From an uncultured Balneolaceae bacterium (GTDB taxonomy: Bacteria; Bacteroidota; Rhodothermia; Balneolales; Balneolaceae): 11,944 nucleotides of DNA. The DNA is taken from contig CALKWT010000280.1 in assembly GCA_938003885.1 (NCBI GenBank), forward strand, positions 1-11,944, written 5' to 3'. Position numbers and translations under genes: made by a program. Shown one piece after another: positions 1-7,289 of the stretch. Numbering within the stretch: position 1 is the stretch's first letter; every line of letters starts with the position of its first letter. The notes under the pieces are model-generated. The model made no database searches. It saw nothing but the letters and a program-made list of their open reading frames with translations, and had not been told where the DNA came from.

Positions 1-1246
1 CAGATATCGCACCTTTCGCAGACCCGATAATACACCAATCTGCGTTTGTGTTAAACGTAAGATTAAACACCAGCTCACCACTTGATGTTCCGAAGACTCC
101 CATCGAGCCCAGGCCAGGTCGGCCAATACCAATGCTCACCCGGGGTGCATCAAAATCGAAACCCATGCCAGACGTGTTAGACGCTTCAAAGCTTAAGTCA
201 GGCCCGCTTATCGACAGGTTTTTAAACGCACCCTGAGCCGCAAATGCACCGTCGGGATTCCTTCCGACTGCAACATCAGTAACTGCTGAAAATCCCGCAG
301 TAGCTGCAAGTTTTGCATCTGCCCGGGTAATAGAGGATCGGATTTGAAATCTTGTACCCACGGCTATAAATGCAGGTATAGGCCCGATGCTAAAAGGGAA
401 CACAAGGCTGGCCTCCGGGGTAATTGTAACCGCACCTCTTGTTCCGGAGAGTGAGACAGTGCCTTCAATATCCATGTTGATATCATTGAAGAAGACACCG
501 ATAGCGGGGTCCGGATCTTCACTATCGGGAGATATCCGGATCGTCCCGTCCGCTGAGAGCCCGGATATAACTCCCTTGAGAGCTGCCTCCAGTCCTCCTG
601 TGTTCGTCGATACGTTCATGGTGATGGAGCCGCCTCTGTCTGCTGCCATTGTGAAATCATAGCCATCGGATCCGGTCGAAAATTCAACCCCATCCTCGGT
701 GATATGGATTGGGGGACTTTTAGCGAACAGGCCGAATTGGGGATCCCCACCCATTTTAGGCCGCTGAGTTGTGGGCGCAATTCCGATAGCCCTCCCTGAG
801 GCTCCGGCTGTGAGATCGTGCCGAAACTGTATATCGGCTTCAGCAATTGCATCAGAAAACCGGGCCCATTCCGTGGTGACATCTACAAAATTTCCCCGGT
901 CCTGTATGGAAATAATATTGAAGATACCGAGTTGCGGCCATACCACGAGGTCTCCTGCTTCCAGGCCATTAAGCAGAGGTGAGTCAGCTGCGATCGTGTA
1001 GACTCCGTTCTGACTCATAAGATCCTGAACGTCATTCAACACATCTTCTTCTTGTGCCAGTATAACTCCCGGTTCCCATTCTACATCAAAAACCACATGA
1101 TCTGCCTGCTCAATCGCACCCAGCGACTCAACGGGGGGACCGACATCATGATCAATATCGTCCACCGAACCGACACCACCATCGGTACAACTTGCTATAA
1201 AGTTGAATAGAAAAAAAGAAAGAAAGATTAAGAGATTTTTTTTCAT
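1..1246 (-). CDS. Secreted lipoprotein of unknown function, C-terminus beyond window
   Basis: I translated this reading frame by hand from the ATG at 1246-1244. It stays open for 415 codons to the window edge, so the 3' end is missing. The N-terminus is a lipoprotein signal: KK after the start Met, a Phe/Leu-rich core, then the lipobox IASC with Cys20. A Gly/Asp-rich linker follows. Residues about 40-145 alternate short helices and strands (VVFDVEWEPG, then a GDLVVWPQLGIFNIISIQ hairpin). Residues about 160-415 are Gly/Ser/Thr-rich and strand-rich, suggesting a repetitive beta structure. I recognise no named domain or catalytic motif. It is probably anchored in the outer membrane or on the surface. 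The only nearby upstream gene on the same strand is the dehydrogenase, which ends about 700 bases away behind a hairpin, so it is likely transcribed alone. The existence of the gene is well supported; its function is unknown. Confidence 0.88.
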   Translation of the reverse strand, partial: MKKNLLIFLSFFLFNFIASCTDGGVGSVDDIDHDVGPPVESLGAIEQADHVVFDVEWEPGVILAQEEDVLNDVQDLMSQNGVYTIAADSPLLNGLEAGDLVVWPQLGIFNIISIQDRGNFVDVTTEWARFSDAIAEADIQFRHDLTAGASGRAIGIAPTTQRPKMGGDPQFGLFAKSPPIHITEDGVEFSTGSDGYDFTMAADRGGSITMNVSTNTGGLEAALKGVISGLSADGTIRISPDSEDPDPAIGVFFNDINMDIEGTVSLSGTRGAVTITPEASLVFPFSIGPIPAFIAVGTRFQIRSSITRADAKLAATAGFSAVTDVAVGRNPDGAFAAQGAFKNLSISGPDLSFEASNTSGMGFDFDAPRVSIGIGRPGLGSMGVFGTSSGELVFNLTFNTNADWCIIGSAKGAIS

Positions 1247-1275
1247 CGTACGAATTTTGTCAGCTTTTAAGGAAA

Positions 1276-1298
1276 AGAAGTCTGTTTTAATGACTTCT
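1276..1298. repeat. 7-bp inverted repeat upstream of lipoprotein
   Basis: AGAAGTC (1276-1282) and GACTTCT (1292-1298) form a perfect 7-bp stem with a 9-base loop. The repeat sits 30 bases upstream of the lipoprotein start codon. It could be a leader hairpin or an operator; nothing in the sequence decides between them. The 10-mer TGACTTCTAA from its right half recurs directly at 1354-1363. Confidence 0.35.
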
Positions 1299-1730
1299 AA
1301 GATAACAAGTATCCAATTTTATTGGTTATGGGGTCCCATATCGGGAGGCCGGCTGACTTCTAATACGTAATCTGGCTCAAAACCTATCATGTAATTTAAA
1401 GTTACTACTGGAAAACCTGGTAAAACGTCCTGATCCCATGATTATTTATATCGTCAGGTGAGCGGTGAAACTCCGGGATTTATAAAAACAACCATTTACC
1501 CCATATGGAATGGTGATTAAAGAGCGGGGGGAATTCGTGGGATTAGAAAACTATTTTATAAAATTTCTAAAAAATAAGACGGGATATGTAGCGTAAAATA
1601 CTTGTGGTTTATTCAATAATATAAAGATAATAGCCTAGTTACACTTTATACAAGTATATTCATTTAGCTGTGGGTATTATATATGATTTTTTACATTTTA
1701 AAATATAGCATTCTTGCCGATGCCTCATTT

Positions 1731-1766
1731 GTAGCCGAAAATAAGGAGTCAGATATTTCCGGCTAC
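1731..1766. repeat. 13-bp near-perfect inverted repeat
   Basis: The arm GTAGCCGAAAATA (1731-1743) pairs with TATTTCCGGCTAC (1754-1766) with a single mismatch, around a 10-base loop. Neither side carries a T-run, so it does not look like an intrinsic terminator. No gene lies within 150 bases. It could be a protein-binding site, a structured RNA element or a remnant of a mobile element end. Confidence 0.5.
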
Positions 1767-1825
1767 CTGAATGGGGGTACGTTCCAATTGAAGATAGTAT
1801 GACAGAATCGATTGATTCGATTGCG

Positions 1826-1837
1826 AGACAGCTGTCT
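1826..1837. repeat. 12-bp perfect palindrome AGACAGCTGTCT
   Basis: This is a perfect palindrome without a spacer. It is flanked by CGATTG (1818-1823) and the inverted CAATCG (1845-1850), so a larger imperfect dyad spans 1818-1850. It lies downstream of the dehydrogenase operon. Dyads of this kind are typical of dimeric regulator sites or recombination sites, but no partner gene is visible. Confidence 0.35.
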
Positions 1838-1916
1838 GCTTCCTCAATCGGTCAACCAGCGGTATACCAGGCCGACGTATGTCCTGCCCTGTTTTGGTTG
1901 AGTCATCCGAATGGAA

Positions 1917-1944
1917 AATTCTGCAGTTACAGAACTGCGGAATT
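1917..1944 (-). terminator. Hairpin at the end of the dehydrogenase operon
   Basis: The arms AATTCTGCAGTT (1917-1928) and AACTGCGGAATT (1933-1944) form a 12-bp stem with one G-T pair and a 4-base loop. Read on the minus strand, the stem begins at the TAA stop of the dehydrogenase gene. It ends in AATT followed by TT, a short T-run. The position and structure fit a rho-independent terminator for the two-gene operon, although the T-tract is weak. Confidence 0.6.
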
Positions 1945-3310
1945 ACTTCACATATACTGTTTTTATATTTACAAACTCCTTAATTCCGAGTGGGGAAAGT
2001 TCACGCCCATATCCACTCATCTTGATCCCGCCAAATGGCAGCCGTGGATCAGACCGTACATACTCATTTACAAAGCAGCAACCCGCCTCGAGTTTTTCAG
2101 CTGCAATTTTTCGTCCTTTATCTACATCTTTTGTGAAAATAGCTGCACCGAGGCCATATCTTGAATCATTGGCCAGTTTAATAGCATGGTCCTCATTGTC
2201 TGCGGTGATGATCGCTGCAACCGGCCCGAAAATCTCCTCATCAAAAGCGGGCATTCCTTTTTTTACTCCGGTAAGCACCGTAGGGGGATACCATGCACCC
2301 GGCTGATTCGGGATGGTTCCTCCCAGCACACATTCAGCACCGGCCCGGACACTCGCTTTGACCTGCTCGTGAACCTCATCCCGCAGATCTTCCCGCGCCA
2401 TAGGCCCGAGATTGGTGCTGCTACCCGAGGGATCACCCATCTGGTAGGTCTTGATCTGTTTAATAAAGAGTTGTGTAAACTCTTTGATGACCTCTTTCTC
2501 CACGATAAATCTTTTGGCTGCGATACAGCTTTGGCCGGCATTGATCATTCGGCTGTCTGCACAGCTCCTGGCGGCCTGCTCAAGATCAGCATCTGCCAGA
2601 ACAATATATGGATCACTTCCGCCCAGCTCGAGAACTGTTTTTTTAATCATCTCTCCCGCTTTTCTTGCCACGGCACTTCCTGCGTTTTCACTTCCGGTAA
2701 GAGTAGCAGCTTTCACAGCGGGATGTTCCAGGATAGAATCAATCTTCTCACTGCCGATAAGGAGTGTCTGAAATACTCCTTTCGGATAACCGGCATCGAG
2801 AAATAACTTTTCAATGGCCATGGCGCATTGGGGGACATTGGATGCATGTTTCAGAAGGCTGGTATTTCCTGCCATGGTGGCTGGTGCGGCAAAGCGGAGT
2901 ACTTGCCAGAAAGGGAAGTTCCACGGCATAACCGCAAGGATAACACCCAGGGGGTTGTACGTGATGAAGCTTTCTGATGCATCGGACTCCATCGGCTGCT
3001 CAGAAAGAAACTCTGCGGCATTCTCCGCATAGTAATCACAAACAAGCGCACATTTCTCAATTTCGGCAATGCCATCCTTCACTGGTTTTCCCATTTCGAG
3101 AGTCATGGTTTCTGCCAGTTCCTCTTTTCGCTCCCGAAGCAGTTCACCAAGCTTTGTAAGAAGTTTCGAGCGGTCATAAAACGACCTTTGTTTCCACTCT
3201 TTGAAAGTCTTGTCAGCAAGCTCAATCGCTTCACTGATCTCTTCATCTGTCTGCTGTTTTATACTCTTAATGGGTTTACCGGTGGCAGGGTTGATGATCT
3301 CATAAGTCAT
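1943..3310 (-). CDS. gabD: NAD(P)-dependent succinate-semialdehyde dehydrogenase
   Basis: This is a 455-residue aldehyde dehydrogenase of the GabD1/Sad length class, oxidising succinate semialdehyde to succinate in the cytoplasm. Visible motifs are PWNFP (129-133, with the oxyanion Asn131), the cofactor-site LLKHA (Lys154), LTGSENAG (204-211), ELGGSDP (general base Glu228), NAGQSC (catalytic nucleophile Cys262) and EEIFGPV (358-364). The C-terminal run through LPFGGIK, SGYGREL and FVNIKTV is characteristic of this SSADH subgroup. The start is well supported: GGAGG at 3319-3323 lies 8 bases upstream, and the ATG overlaps the TGA stop of the preceding gene (ATGA, 3307-3310), indicating translational coupling. 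The partner is a ThDP decarboxylase-type enzyme, so the substrate may be made by it from 2-oxoglutarate. Family membership is near certain; substrate preference is inferred from subgroup motifs and context. Confidence 0.9.
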   Translation of the reverse strand: MTYEIINPATGKPIKSIKQQTDEEISEAIELADKTFKEWKQRSFYDRSKLLTKLGELLRERKEELAETMTLEMGKPVKDGIAEIEKCALVCDYYAENAAEFLSEQPMESDASESFITYNPLGVILAVMPWNFPFWQVLRFAAPATMAGNTSLLKHASNVPQCAMAIEKLFLDAGYPKGVFQTLLIGSEKIDSILEHPAVKAATLTGSENAGSAVARKAGEMIKKTVLELGGSDPYIVLADADLEQAARSCADSRMINAGQSCIAAKRFIVEKEVIKEFTQLFIKQIKTYQMGDPSGSSTNLGPMAREDLRDEVHEQVKASVRAGAECVLGGTIPNQPGAWYPPTVLTGVKKGMPAFDEEIFGPVAAIITADNEDHAIKLANDSRYGLGAAIFTKDVDKGRKIAAEKLEAGCCFVNEYVRSDPRLPFGGIKMSGYGRELSPLGIKEFVNIKTVYVK

Positions 3311-4956
3311 GAATGATTCCTCCAGAAGTTCTCCAGTTTATCAGTTAATTCATTATTTACATGGTTGGATATCGGTACTTCAATCAGACAAAGTTCCTCT
3401 GTATCGAGTGCTTTTTTTAATACAGTACGTAACTCACTCAAAGATTCCGGACGGTACCCCGGGATGCCAAAAGATTCACTGTATTTTTTGAAATCCGGAT
3501 TTTGAATTCTTGTACTCACGGACCGCTGTCTGTGCTGCTGCTGTTTCCAGCTGATCAAACCGTAATCATTGTCGTTGAAAACGATGTTAATATAGGAAGT
3601 ACCGAGCCGTTTTGCTGTTTCCAGCTCCTGGCTGTTCATTAGAAATCCGCCATCTCCCATGACCGACACAAGCTGGCGGCCTTTATCGTGCAGCCTGGCC
3701 GCAATCCCGCCCGGCAAAGCGATGCCCATGCTCGCCATACCGTTGCTGATGATACATCCGTTCGGGCAGTAGGTGGGATAGTTTCGTGCGACCCACATCT
3801 TATGAGTACCTACATCACTGATAAGCAGAGCATCATCCTCCAGAAGATCTCTCAGTTCCAGCAGGGTTCCGGGGACGGTAAATGGCTCGTTCTCTTTCAA
3901 ACGGTAACTGAGAATATCTTCCTGAATTCGTTTTCTGATGGGTTGATACCAATCATCATACGCTTTCTCAGACTCTTTAAGTCTGCTATTCAGCTCCCAT
4001 AGAGCGTCTGAGATGTCTCCGACTACTTCAACCTTGGGGAGATAGTGCGTATAGACTTCGGCCGGATAGAAATCAATATGAACAATAGGTTTGTCTCCAT
4101 CGGGATTCCAGCGCTGTGGCGGATACTCGGCGATGTCATAACCAACAGCCAGAATCAGATCACTCTCCTCAACCGCCTCCAGGACATAATCTTTAAAGCC
4201 GAGCCCGATGCTGAATAGAGATTGTTTATATCTATCGGATACAGCGCCTTTTCCCATAAAGGTAGATACAGCAGGGATGTTAAAACGGGTTGCGAATTCA
4301 GTAAGATGTTTGCTGGCCAGCTTTCGGATGGCCCCATTGCCTGCAAGGATCAGCGGCTTCTTTGCAGAAGAGAGCAGGTCTATCGTCTTCTCAATAGTTT
4401 TGTAATCCGATCCGGGACGACGTACACGTTTCGGAGGTATCGGATCCAGTCCGGCAGGAACCTCCATTTTTGCAACATCCTCTGACAACTCGATATGCGT
4501 GGCACCCGGCTTTTCCAGTTCGGCAATTTTAAACGCTTTTCGCACCACTTCTGTCACAACTTCGGGTGATGCGATATGGCTGTTCCATTTAGTGATAGGG
4601 CGGAACATCTGGATCACATTGATATTCTGATGGCTCTCATTGTGAAGCCTGTCGAGGCCGCCCTGGGCTGTTATTGCGACCAGTGGGGCTTTATCCAGGT
4701 TGGCGTCTGCCACACCCGTGATCAGGTTGGTGGCTCCGGGTCCGAGTGTTCCAAGACACACTCCAGCTCTCCCCGTCAGACGGCCCCAAACATTTGCTAT
4801 AAAGGCGGCCCCCTGTTCATGCCGGCAGGGAACAAATTCTATGGAGGAGGGCTCAATCGCAAAAAGGAGATCTTCATTCTCTTCTCCCGGCACACCGAAA
4901 ATATGGGTGACTCCTTCAGTTTCAAGGCATTGTACAAGAAGTTCAGCTACATTCAT
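3307..4956 (-). CDS. ThDP-dependent enzyme of the acetolactate synthase family; probable 2-oxoglutarate decarboxylase
   Basis: The 549-residue protein has the three-domain layout of pyruvate oxidase/acetolactate synthase enzymes. These are an N-terminal PYR domain with the cofactor-activating Glu47 in RHEQGAAF, a central Rossmann domain (about 185-320), and a C-terminal PP domain. The ThDP/Mg motif begins at GDGG (434-437, Asp435) and ends at NDNDYG (461-466), with Asp462 and Asn463 at the spacing seen in Klebsiella acetolactate synthase. The FAD-site RFDDR motif of biosynthetic AHAS is absent; VGYDIAEYPPQRW stands at that region. No regulatory subunit, ilvC or acetolactate decarboxylase gene is adjacent. 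It would be annotated as acetolactate synthase large subunit. The coupled SSADH gene instead matches the cyanobacterial pair (Synechococcus PCC 7002 A2770-A2771) shown to convert 2-oxoglutarate to succinate semialdehyde and then succinate. Family is sure; substrate is inferred. Confidence 0.87.
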   Translation of the reverse strand: MNVAELLVQCLETEGVTHIFGVPGEENEDLLFAIEPSSIEFVPCRHEQGAAFIANVWGRLTGRAGVCLGTLGPGATNLITGVADANLDKAPLVAITAQGGLDRLHNESHQNINVIQMFRPITKWNSHIASPEVVTEVVRKAFKIAELEKPGATHIELSEDVAKMEVPAGLDPIPPKRVRRPGSDYKTIEKTIDLLSSAKKPLILAGNGAIRKLASKHLTEFATRFNIPAVSTFMGKGAVSDRYKQSLFSIGLGFKDYVLEAVEESDLILAVGYDIAEYPPQRWNPDGDKPIVHIDFYPAEVYTHYLPKVEVVGDISDALWELNSRLKESEKAYDDWYQPIRKRIQEDILSYRLKENEPFTVPGTLLELRDLLEDDALLISDVGTHKMWVARNYPTYCPNGCIISNGMASMGIALPGGIAARLHDKGRQLVSVMGDGGFLMNSQELETAKRLGTSYINIVFNDNDYGLISWKQQQHRQRSVSTRIQNPDFKKYSESFGIPGYRPESLSELRTVLKKALDTEELCLIEVPISNHVNNELTDKLENFWRNHS

Positions 4957-5183
4957 GGTAGTGGTTTCATTTCGGGTGAAGATTTCAGATTTTCAAATTC
5001 AACAGACCAGCATTTGTTTAGGTTTTCATAACAGAGTATCGATCAGATTCGTTTGACTCAATCCAATATATTATAGGGTGAATGGAACTCCTCGTTCCAT
5101 AATGACGATAATTAAAGGGTGTTCTATACATTCTACTCTTTGATGAAGCCTCTAATTTAATGTGAACTATTAACACACAAAGT
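4957..5183. promoter_or_regulatory. Divergent promoter region with a 7-bp inverted repeat
   Basis: This 227-base gap separates two divergently transcribed genes and must hold promoters for both. At 5082-5100 there is a perfect inverted repeat, ATGGAAC-5 bases-GTTCCAT, a candidate operator or hairpin midway between the genes. The minus strand reads TATAAT at 5075-5070, facing the ThDP-enzyme gene, but without a recognisable -35 element. I cannot place transcription starts, because promoter consensus in this lineage may differ from the E. coli one. Confidence 0.4.
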
Positions 5184-6521
5184 ATGGCCAAAAAAGTTTT
5201 AACCACTGTAATCTGTACGCTGGCACTGGTACTATGGGGCTCTCCCGACGATGCCACCGGACAATCTTATCGATGGTTACCCCTGGAGGGAGAGGGGACT
5301 CCTCAGGCGCGCCATGAAAATGCACTCGTTCGGGCGGGTGATCAATTTATTCTCCTTGGCGGAAGGGGGATGAAGACGATGGATATTTACAATACCGGAA
5401 CCGGGGAGTGGTCACACGGTGCACAGCCGCCATTTGAGATTCATCACATACAGGCCGTGACGGTTGACGGACTGGTCTATGTGGTGGGTGCATTATCGGG
5501 CGGATGGCCTCATGAAACACCGCTACCCAATATCTTAATTTATGATCCTGTAGTCGATAGATGGGCGATTGGCCCCGAAATTCCGCAGGATCGCCGGCGC
5601 GGTGCATCCGGTGCTGTGGTATATCAGGATAAAATTTACATTGTTTGCGGAATCATCGACGGGCACAGCTCCGGATGGGTGAACTGGCTGGATGAGTTTG
5701 ATCCGGCGACCAATAAATGGACGGTTCTGCCGGATGCCCCCCGGAGCCGGGATCACCTGCATGCCGAGGTGTCAGGGGATCGCCTTTATGTAGTTGGCGG
5801 GCGTAAATCGGGGTATCAGGGGCAAGGATTTGAAGCGACGGTTAAAGAGACGGATGTTTATGATTTTACAACCGGAGAGTGGAGGGAACTCCCATCACCT
5901 GAAGGGGATATTCCAACCGAACGGGCCGGAACAGCTGCTGCGGTACACAATGGGAACCTGCTGATTATCGGCGGGGAGAGCGGAAGCCAGCAGGCCGCAC
6001 ACAGCGAAGTTGAAATGCTGGATACCGCTACAGAAACGTGGAGCACACTGGATCCGCTGATCCGGGGGCGCCATGGAACCCAGGCGATCTCATTTGATAA
6101 CATAGTGGTGATTGGTGCGGGGAGCGGGAACAGAGGTGGCGGGCCCGAACTTACCTCGTTTGAAATCCTTGCTGACAATGAAACTCCGGAGCTTTCATTT
6201 GAACCATTAACCCCTTCCAGGCTAACCGTTTCTTCAGATAAAATTCACTTTTCAAACAATGGAACAGAAGAGCTGATCTTGCGAAGCCAGGATGGTAATA
6301 AGGCTACACTGATTTCATACATTCAGCTTGATAATTCCAACGGGTATGAACTCAATGTAGCTGTAGAAGCTCCTTTTGTACTTTCACCCGGCCAGCAACT
6401 GCCCATCGAAATTAGCTGGAACGGGTCGGGCGAGACGGCACAGCAATCAGAAGCCACGCTTTTAATTAAGGAGCTGGGCGGCTCTGAGCCGTTGCGCGTG
6501 CGTCTGAGTGCGGGAGATTAA
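5184..6521 (+). CDS. Secreted kelch-repeat beta-propeller protein with C-terminal Ig-like domain
   Basis: The 445-residue product starts with a Sec-type signal: KK, a hydrophobic core around residues 5-19 and a likely cleavage near ATG-Q (about residue 26). Six kelch-type blades follow at roughly 43-85, 88-130, 138-183, 190-237, 247-290 and 296-330. Each shows a hydrophobic strand ending in a Gly pair (FILLGGRG, LYVVGGRK, LLIIGGES) and then a strand ending in an aromatic (TGEW, VDRW, TNKW, TGEW, TETW). The fourth blade has the most classical sequence. Residues about 335-445 form a separate Ser/Thr-rich beta-sandwich resembling choice-of-anchor or ASPM/Hydin-type Ig folds. No catalytic residues are identifiable, and kelch propellers usually bind protein or glycan. 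The start has no strong ribosome site, but the signal peptide supports it. It stands alone, divergent from the ThDP-enzyme operon. Confidence 0.88.
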   Translation: MAKKVLTTVICTLALVLWGSPDDATGQSYRWLPLEGEGTPQARHENALVRAGDQFILLGGRGMKTMDIYNTGTGEWSHGAQPPFEIHHIQAVTVDGLVYVVGALSGGWPHETPLPNILIYDPVVDRWAIGPEIPQDRRRGASGAVVYQDKIYIVCGIIDGHSSGWVNWLDEFDPATNKWTVLPDAPRSRDHLHAEVSGDRLYVVGGRKSGYQGQGFEATVKETDVYDFTTGEWRELPSPEGDIPTERAGTAAAVHNGNLLIIGGESGSQQAAHSEVEMLDTATETWSTLDPLIRGRHGTQAISFDNIVVIGAGSGNRGGGPELTSFEILADNETPELSFEPLTPSRLTVSSDKIHFSNNGTEELILRSQDGNKATLISYIQLDNSNGYELNVAVEAPFVLSPGQQLPIEISWNGSGETAQQSEATLLIKELGGSEPLRVRLSAGD

Positions 6522-6661
6522 AATGGGGATTTCATGGTAGGAGGGAAAAAGCCTGTGCCTCCCTATGCTGAGGGGATTATATAAACATCATCAAATATTT
6601 CCCAACTTTCATTATCCTCAATTATATTGAGATGAGCTCTAACCCAGTAATGTGAATTTAT

Positions 6662-6683
6662 GATTGTTGCTATCGCAACAATC
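6662..6683. repeat. Perfect 9-bp hairpin
   Basis: GATTGTTGC (6662-6670) and GCAACAATC (6675-6683) form a perfect stem around TATC. No T-run follows on either strand. It lies about 140 bases after the kelch gene stop and may end or protect its 3' untranslated region, or bind a regulator. Confidence 0.5.
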
Positions 6684-7064
6684 GGTATTGAAAGATGCTA
6701 ATCGAATACATTTTTTTTGAAACGTTGATCATAATCCAAAACACAACCTGGACAACCAGGCTTGCGCAGATGATTTTATTCGCTTATTTCTATGTATGAA
6801 AAATGGAATAAAATTAAGTAGTTCTATTTATTCGCGCTCAGGAAAAGATGGGGTAACTCTCTGTTCTCGAAAGTATTTGTTCATTATTTAGGAATTTATT
6901 GCAAATATTTTAATAAGTTCGTAACTAAGTAAGATGATAAATGACAACTGTTTATCTTTAATTAAAGGTGGCAGGCCTTTAGTAAAATTTAATATAGAAA
7001 CTGGATGGAAAAAAAATAATTGCAATTAAATCATAGAATGAATACGATATTTGAAGGCTTTTAC

Positions 7065-7089
7065 GGAACCTGAATTTGGTTCTGTTTTT
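7065..7089 (+). terminator. Orphan terminator-like hairpin
   Basis: GGAACC (7065-7070) pairs with GGTTCT (7078-7083) around a 7-base loop, and G plus TTTTT (7085-7089) follows directly. This is the layout of an intrinsic terminator on the plus strand. The nearest upstream gene on that strand ends 544 bases earlier and the next begins 200 bases later. It would therefore end either a long 3' untranslated region or an unannotated small RNA. Confidence 0.45.
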
Positions 7090-7189
7090 AATCTTCTTTT
7101 GATGCCGCTGCGTTGGGCGAGGAAAGAAGGGGTAGAGTATTCGATACATTTTCTGAGTTGTAAAAACCTCCTGTTTGTATCATGAGACG

Positions 7190-7223
7190 GTTCACTGCTT
7201 TTGAAATAAAAGCACCGTTGAAC
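7190..7223 (+). promoter_or_regulatory. Two-step stem-loop in the leader of the repeat-containing lipoprotein gene
   Basis: The inner stem TGCTTTT (7196-7202)/AAAAGCA (7208-7214) is perfect, with a GAAAT loop. The outer stem GTTCA (7190-7194)/TGAAC (7219-7223) encloses it through an asymmetric internal loop. It ends 66 bases before the ATG at 7290, within the probable 5' leader. It does not match a riboswitch class I can name. Confidence 0.35.
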
Positions 7224-7289
7224 GGAGTTTATTCATCACCCTGTGCCAGATACAAACCAATACTAAACATCAACTAAACATTACATAAC

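Larger units (their letters stand above)
1247..1916. other. Gene-poor intergenic region with inverted repeats
   Basis: This stretch lies between the lipoprotein start and the end of the dehydrogenase operon, and I see no convincing gene. An open frame from 1799 into the dehydrogenase is explained as the reverse shadow of that gene. The region is AT-rich in its middle (about 1540-1710). It holds a 7-bp hairpin (1276-1298), a CCAAT/ATTGG inverted repeat (1313-1325), a near-perfect 13-bp inverted repeat (1731-1766) and a 12-bp palindrome (1826-1837). The promoter of the lipoprotein must lie in its left part, but I cannot place it. Confidence 0.6.
6522..7289. other. AT-rich intergenic region with several hairpins
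   Basis: About 770 bases carry no convincing gene on either strand. The left part has a CTCAAT/ATTGAG inverted repeat (6617-6631), a perfect 9-bp hairpin (6662-6683) and CCTGG-ACAA-CCAGG (6747-6760). The right part has a terminator-like hairpin (7065-7089) and a two-step stem-loop (7190-7223). The last bases before 7290 form the leader of the repeat-containing lipoprotein gene and lack a Shine-Dalgarno sequence. The density of structures suggests regulatory or untranslated RNA, but no known RNA family is recognisable. Confidence 0.55.

Noticed and set aside
1799..2164. Open plus-strand frame of 121 codons starting MTESIDS
   Set aside because: Most of it lies opposite the 3' end of the dehydrogenase gene and it has no family resemblance, so I treat it as a shadow frame with a chance extension into the intergenic region.
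2186..2806. Plus-strand open frame of 206 codons
   Set aside because: It is fully antisense to the dehydrogenase gene, whose motifs are unambiguous; Cys- and Ser-rich shadow composition.
3307..4956. Biosynthetic acetohydroxyacid synthase (ilvB) call
   Set aside because: No regulatory subunit or branched-chain genes nearby, the RFDDR FAD motif is absent, and the coupled gene is an SSADH.
6540..6562. GGAGG/CCTCC hairpin as terminator of the kelch gene
   Set aside because: The stem is only 5 bp with a 13-base loop and no T-run follows.
6747..6760. CCTGG-ACAA-CCAGG hairpin as part of a CRISPR or repeat array
   Set aside because: It occurs once, with no regularly spaced copies and no cas genes in the window.
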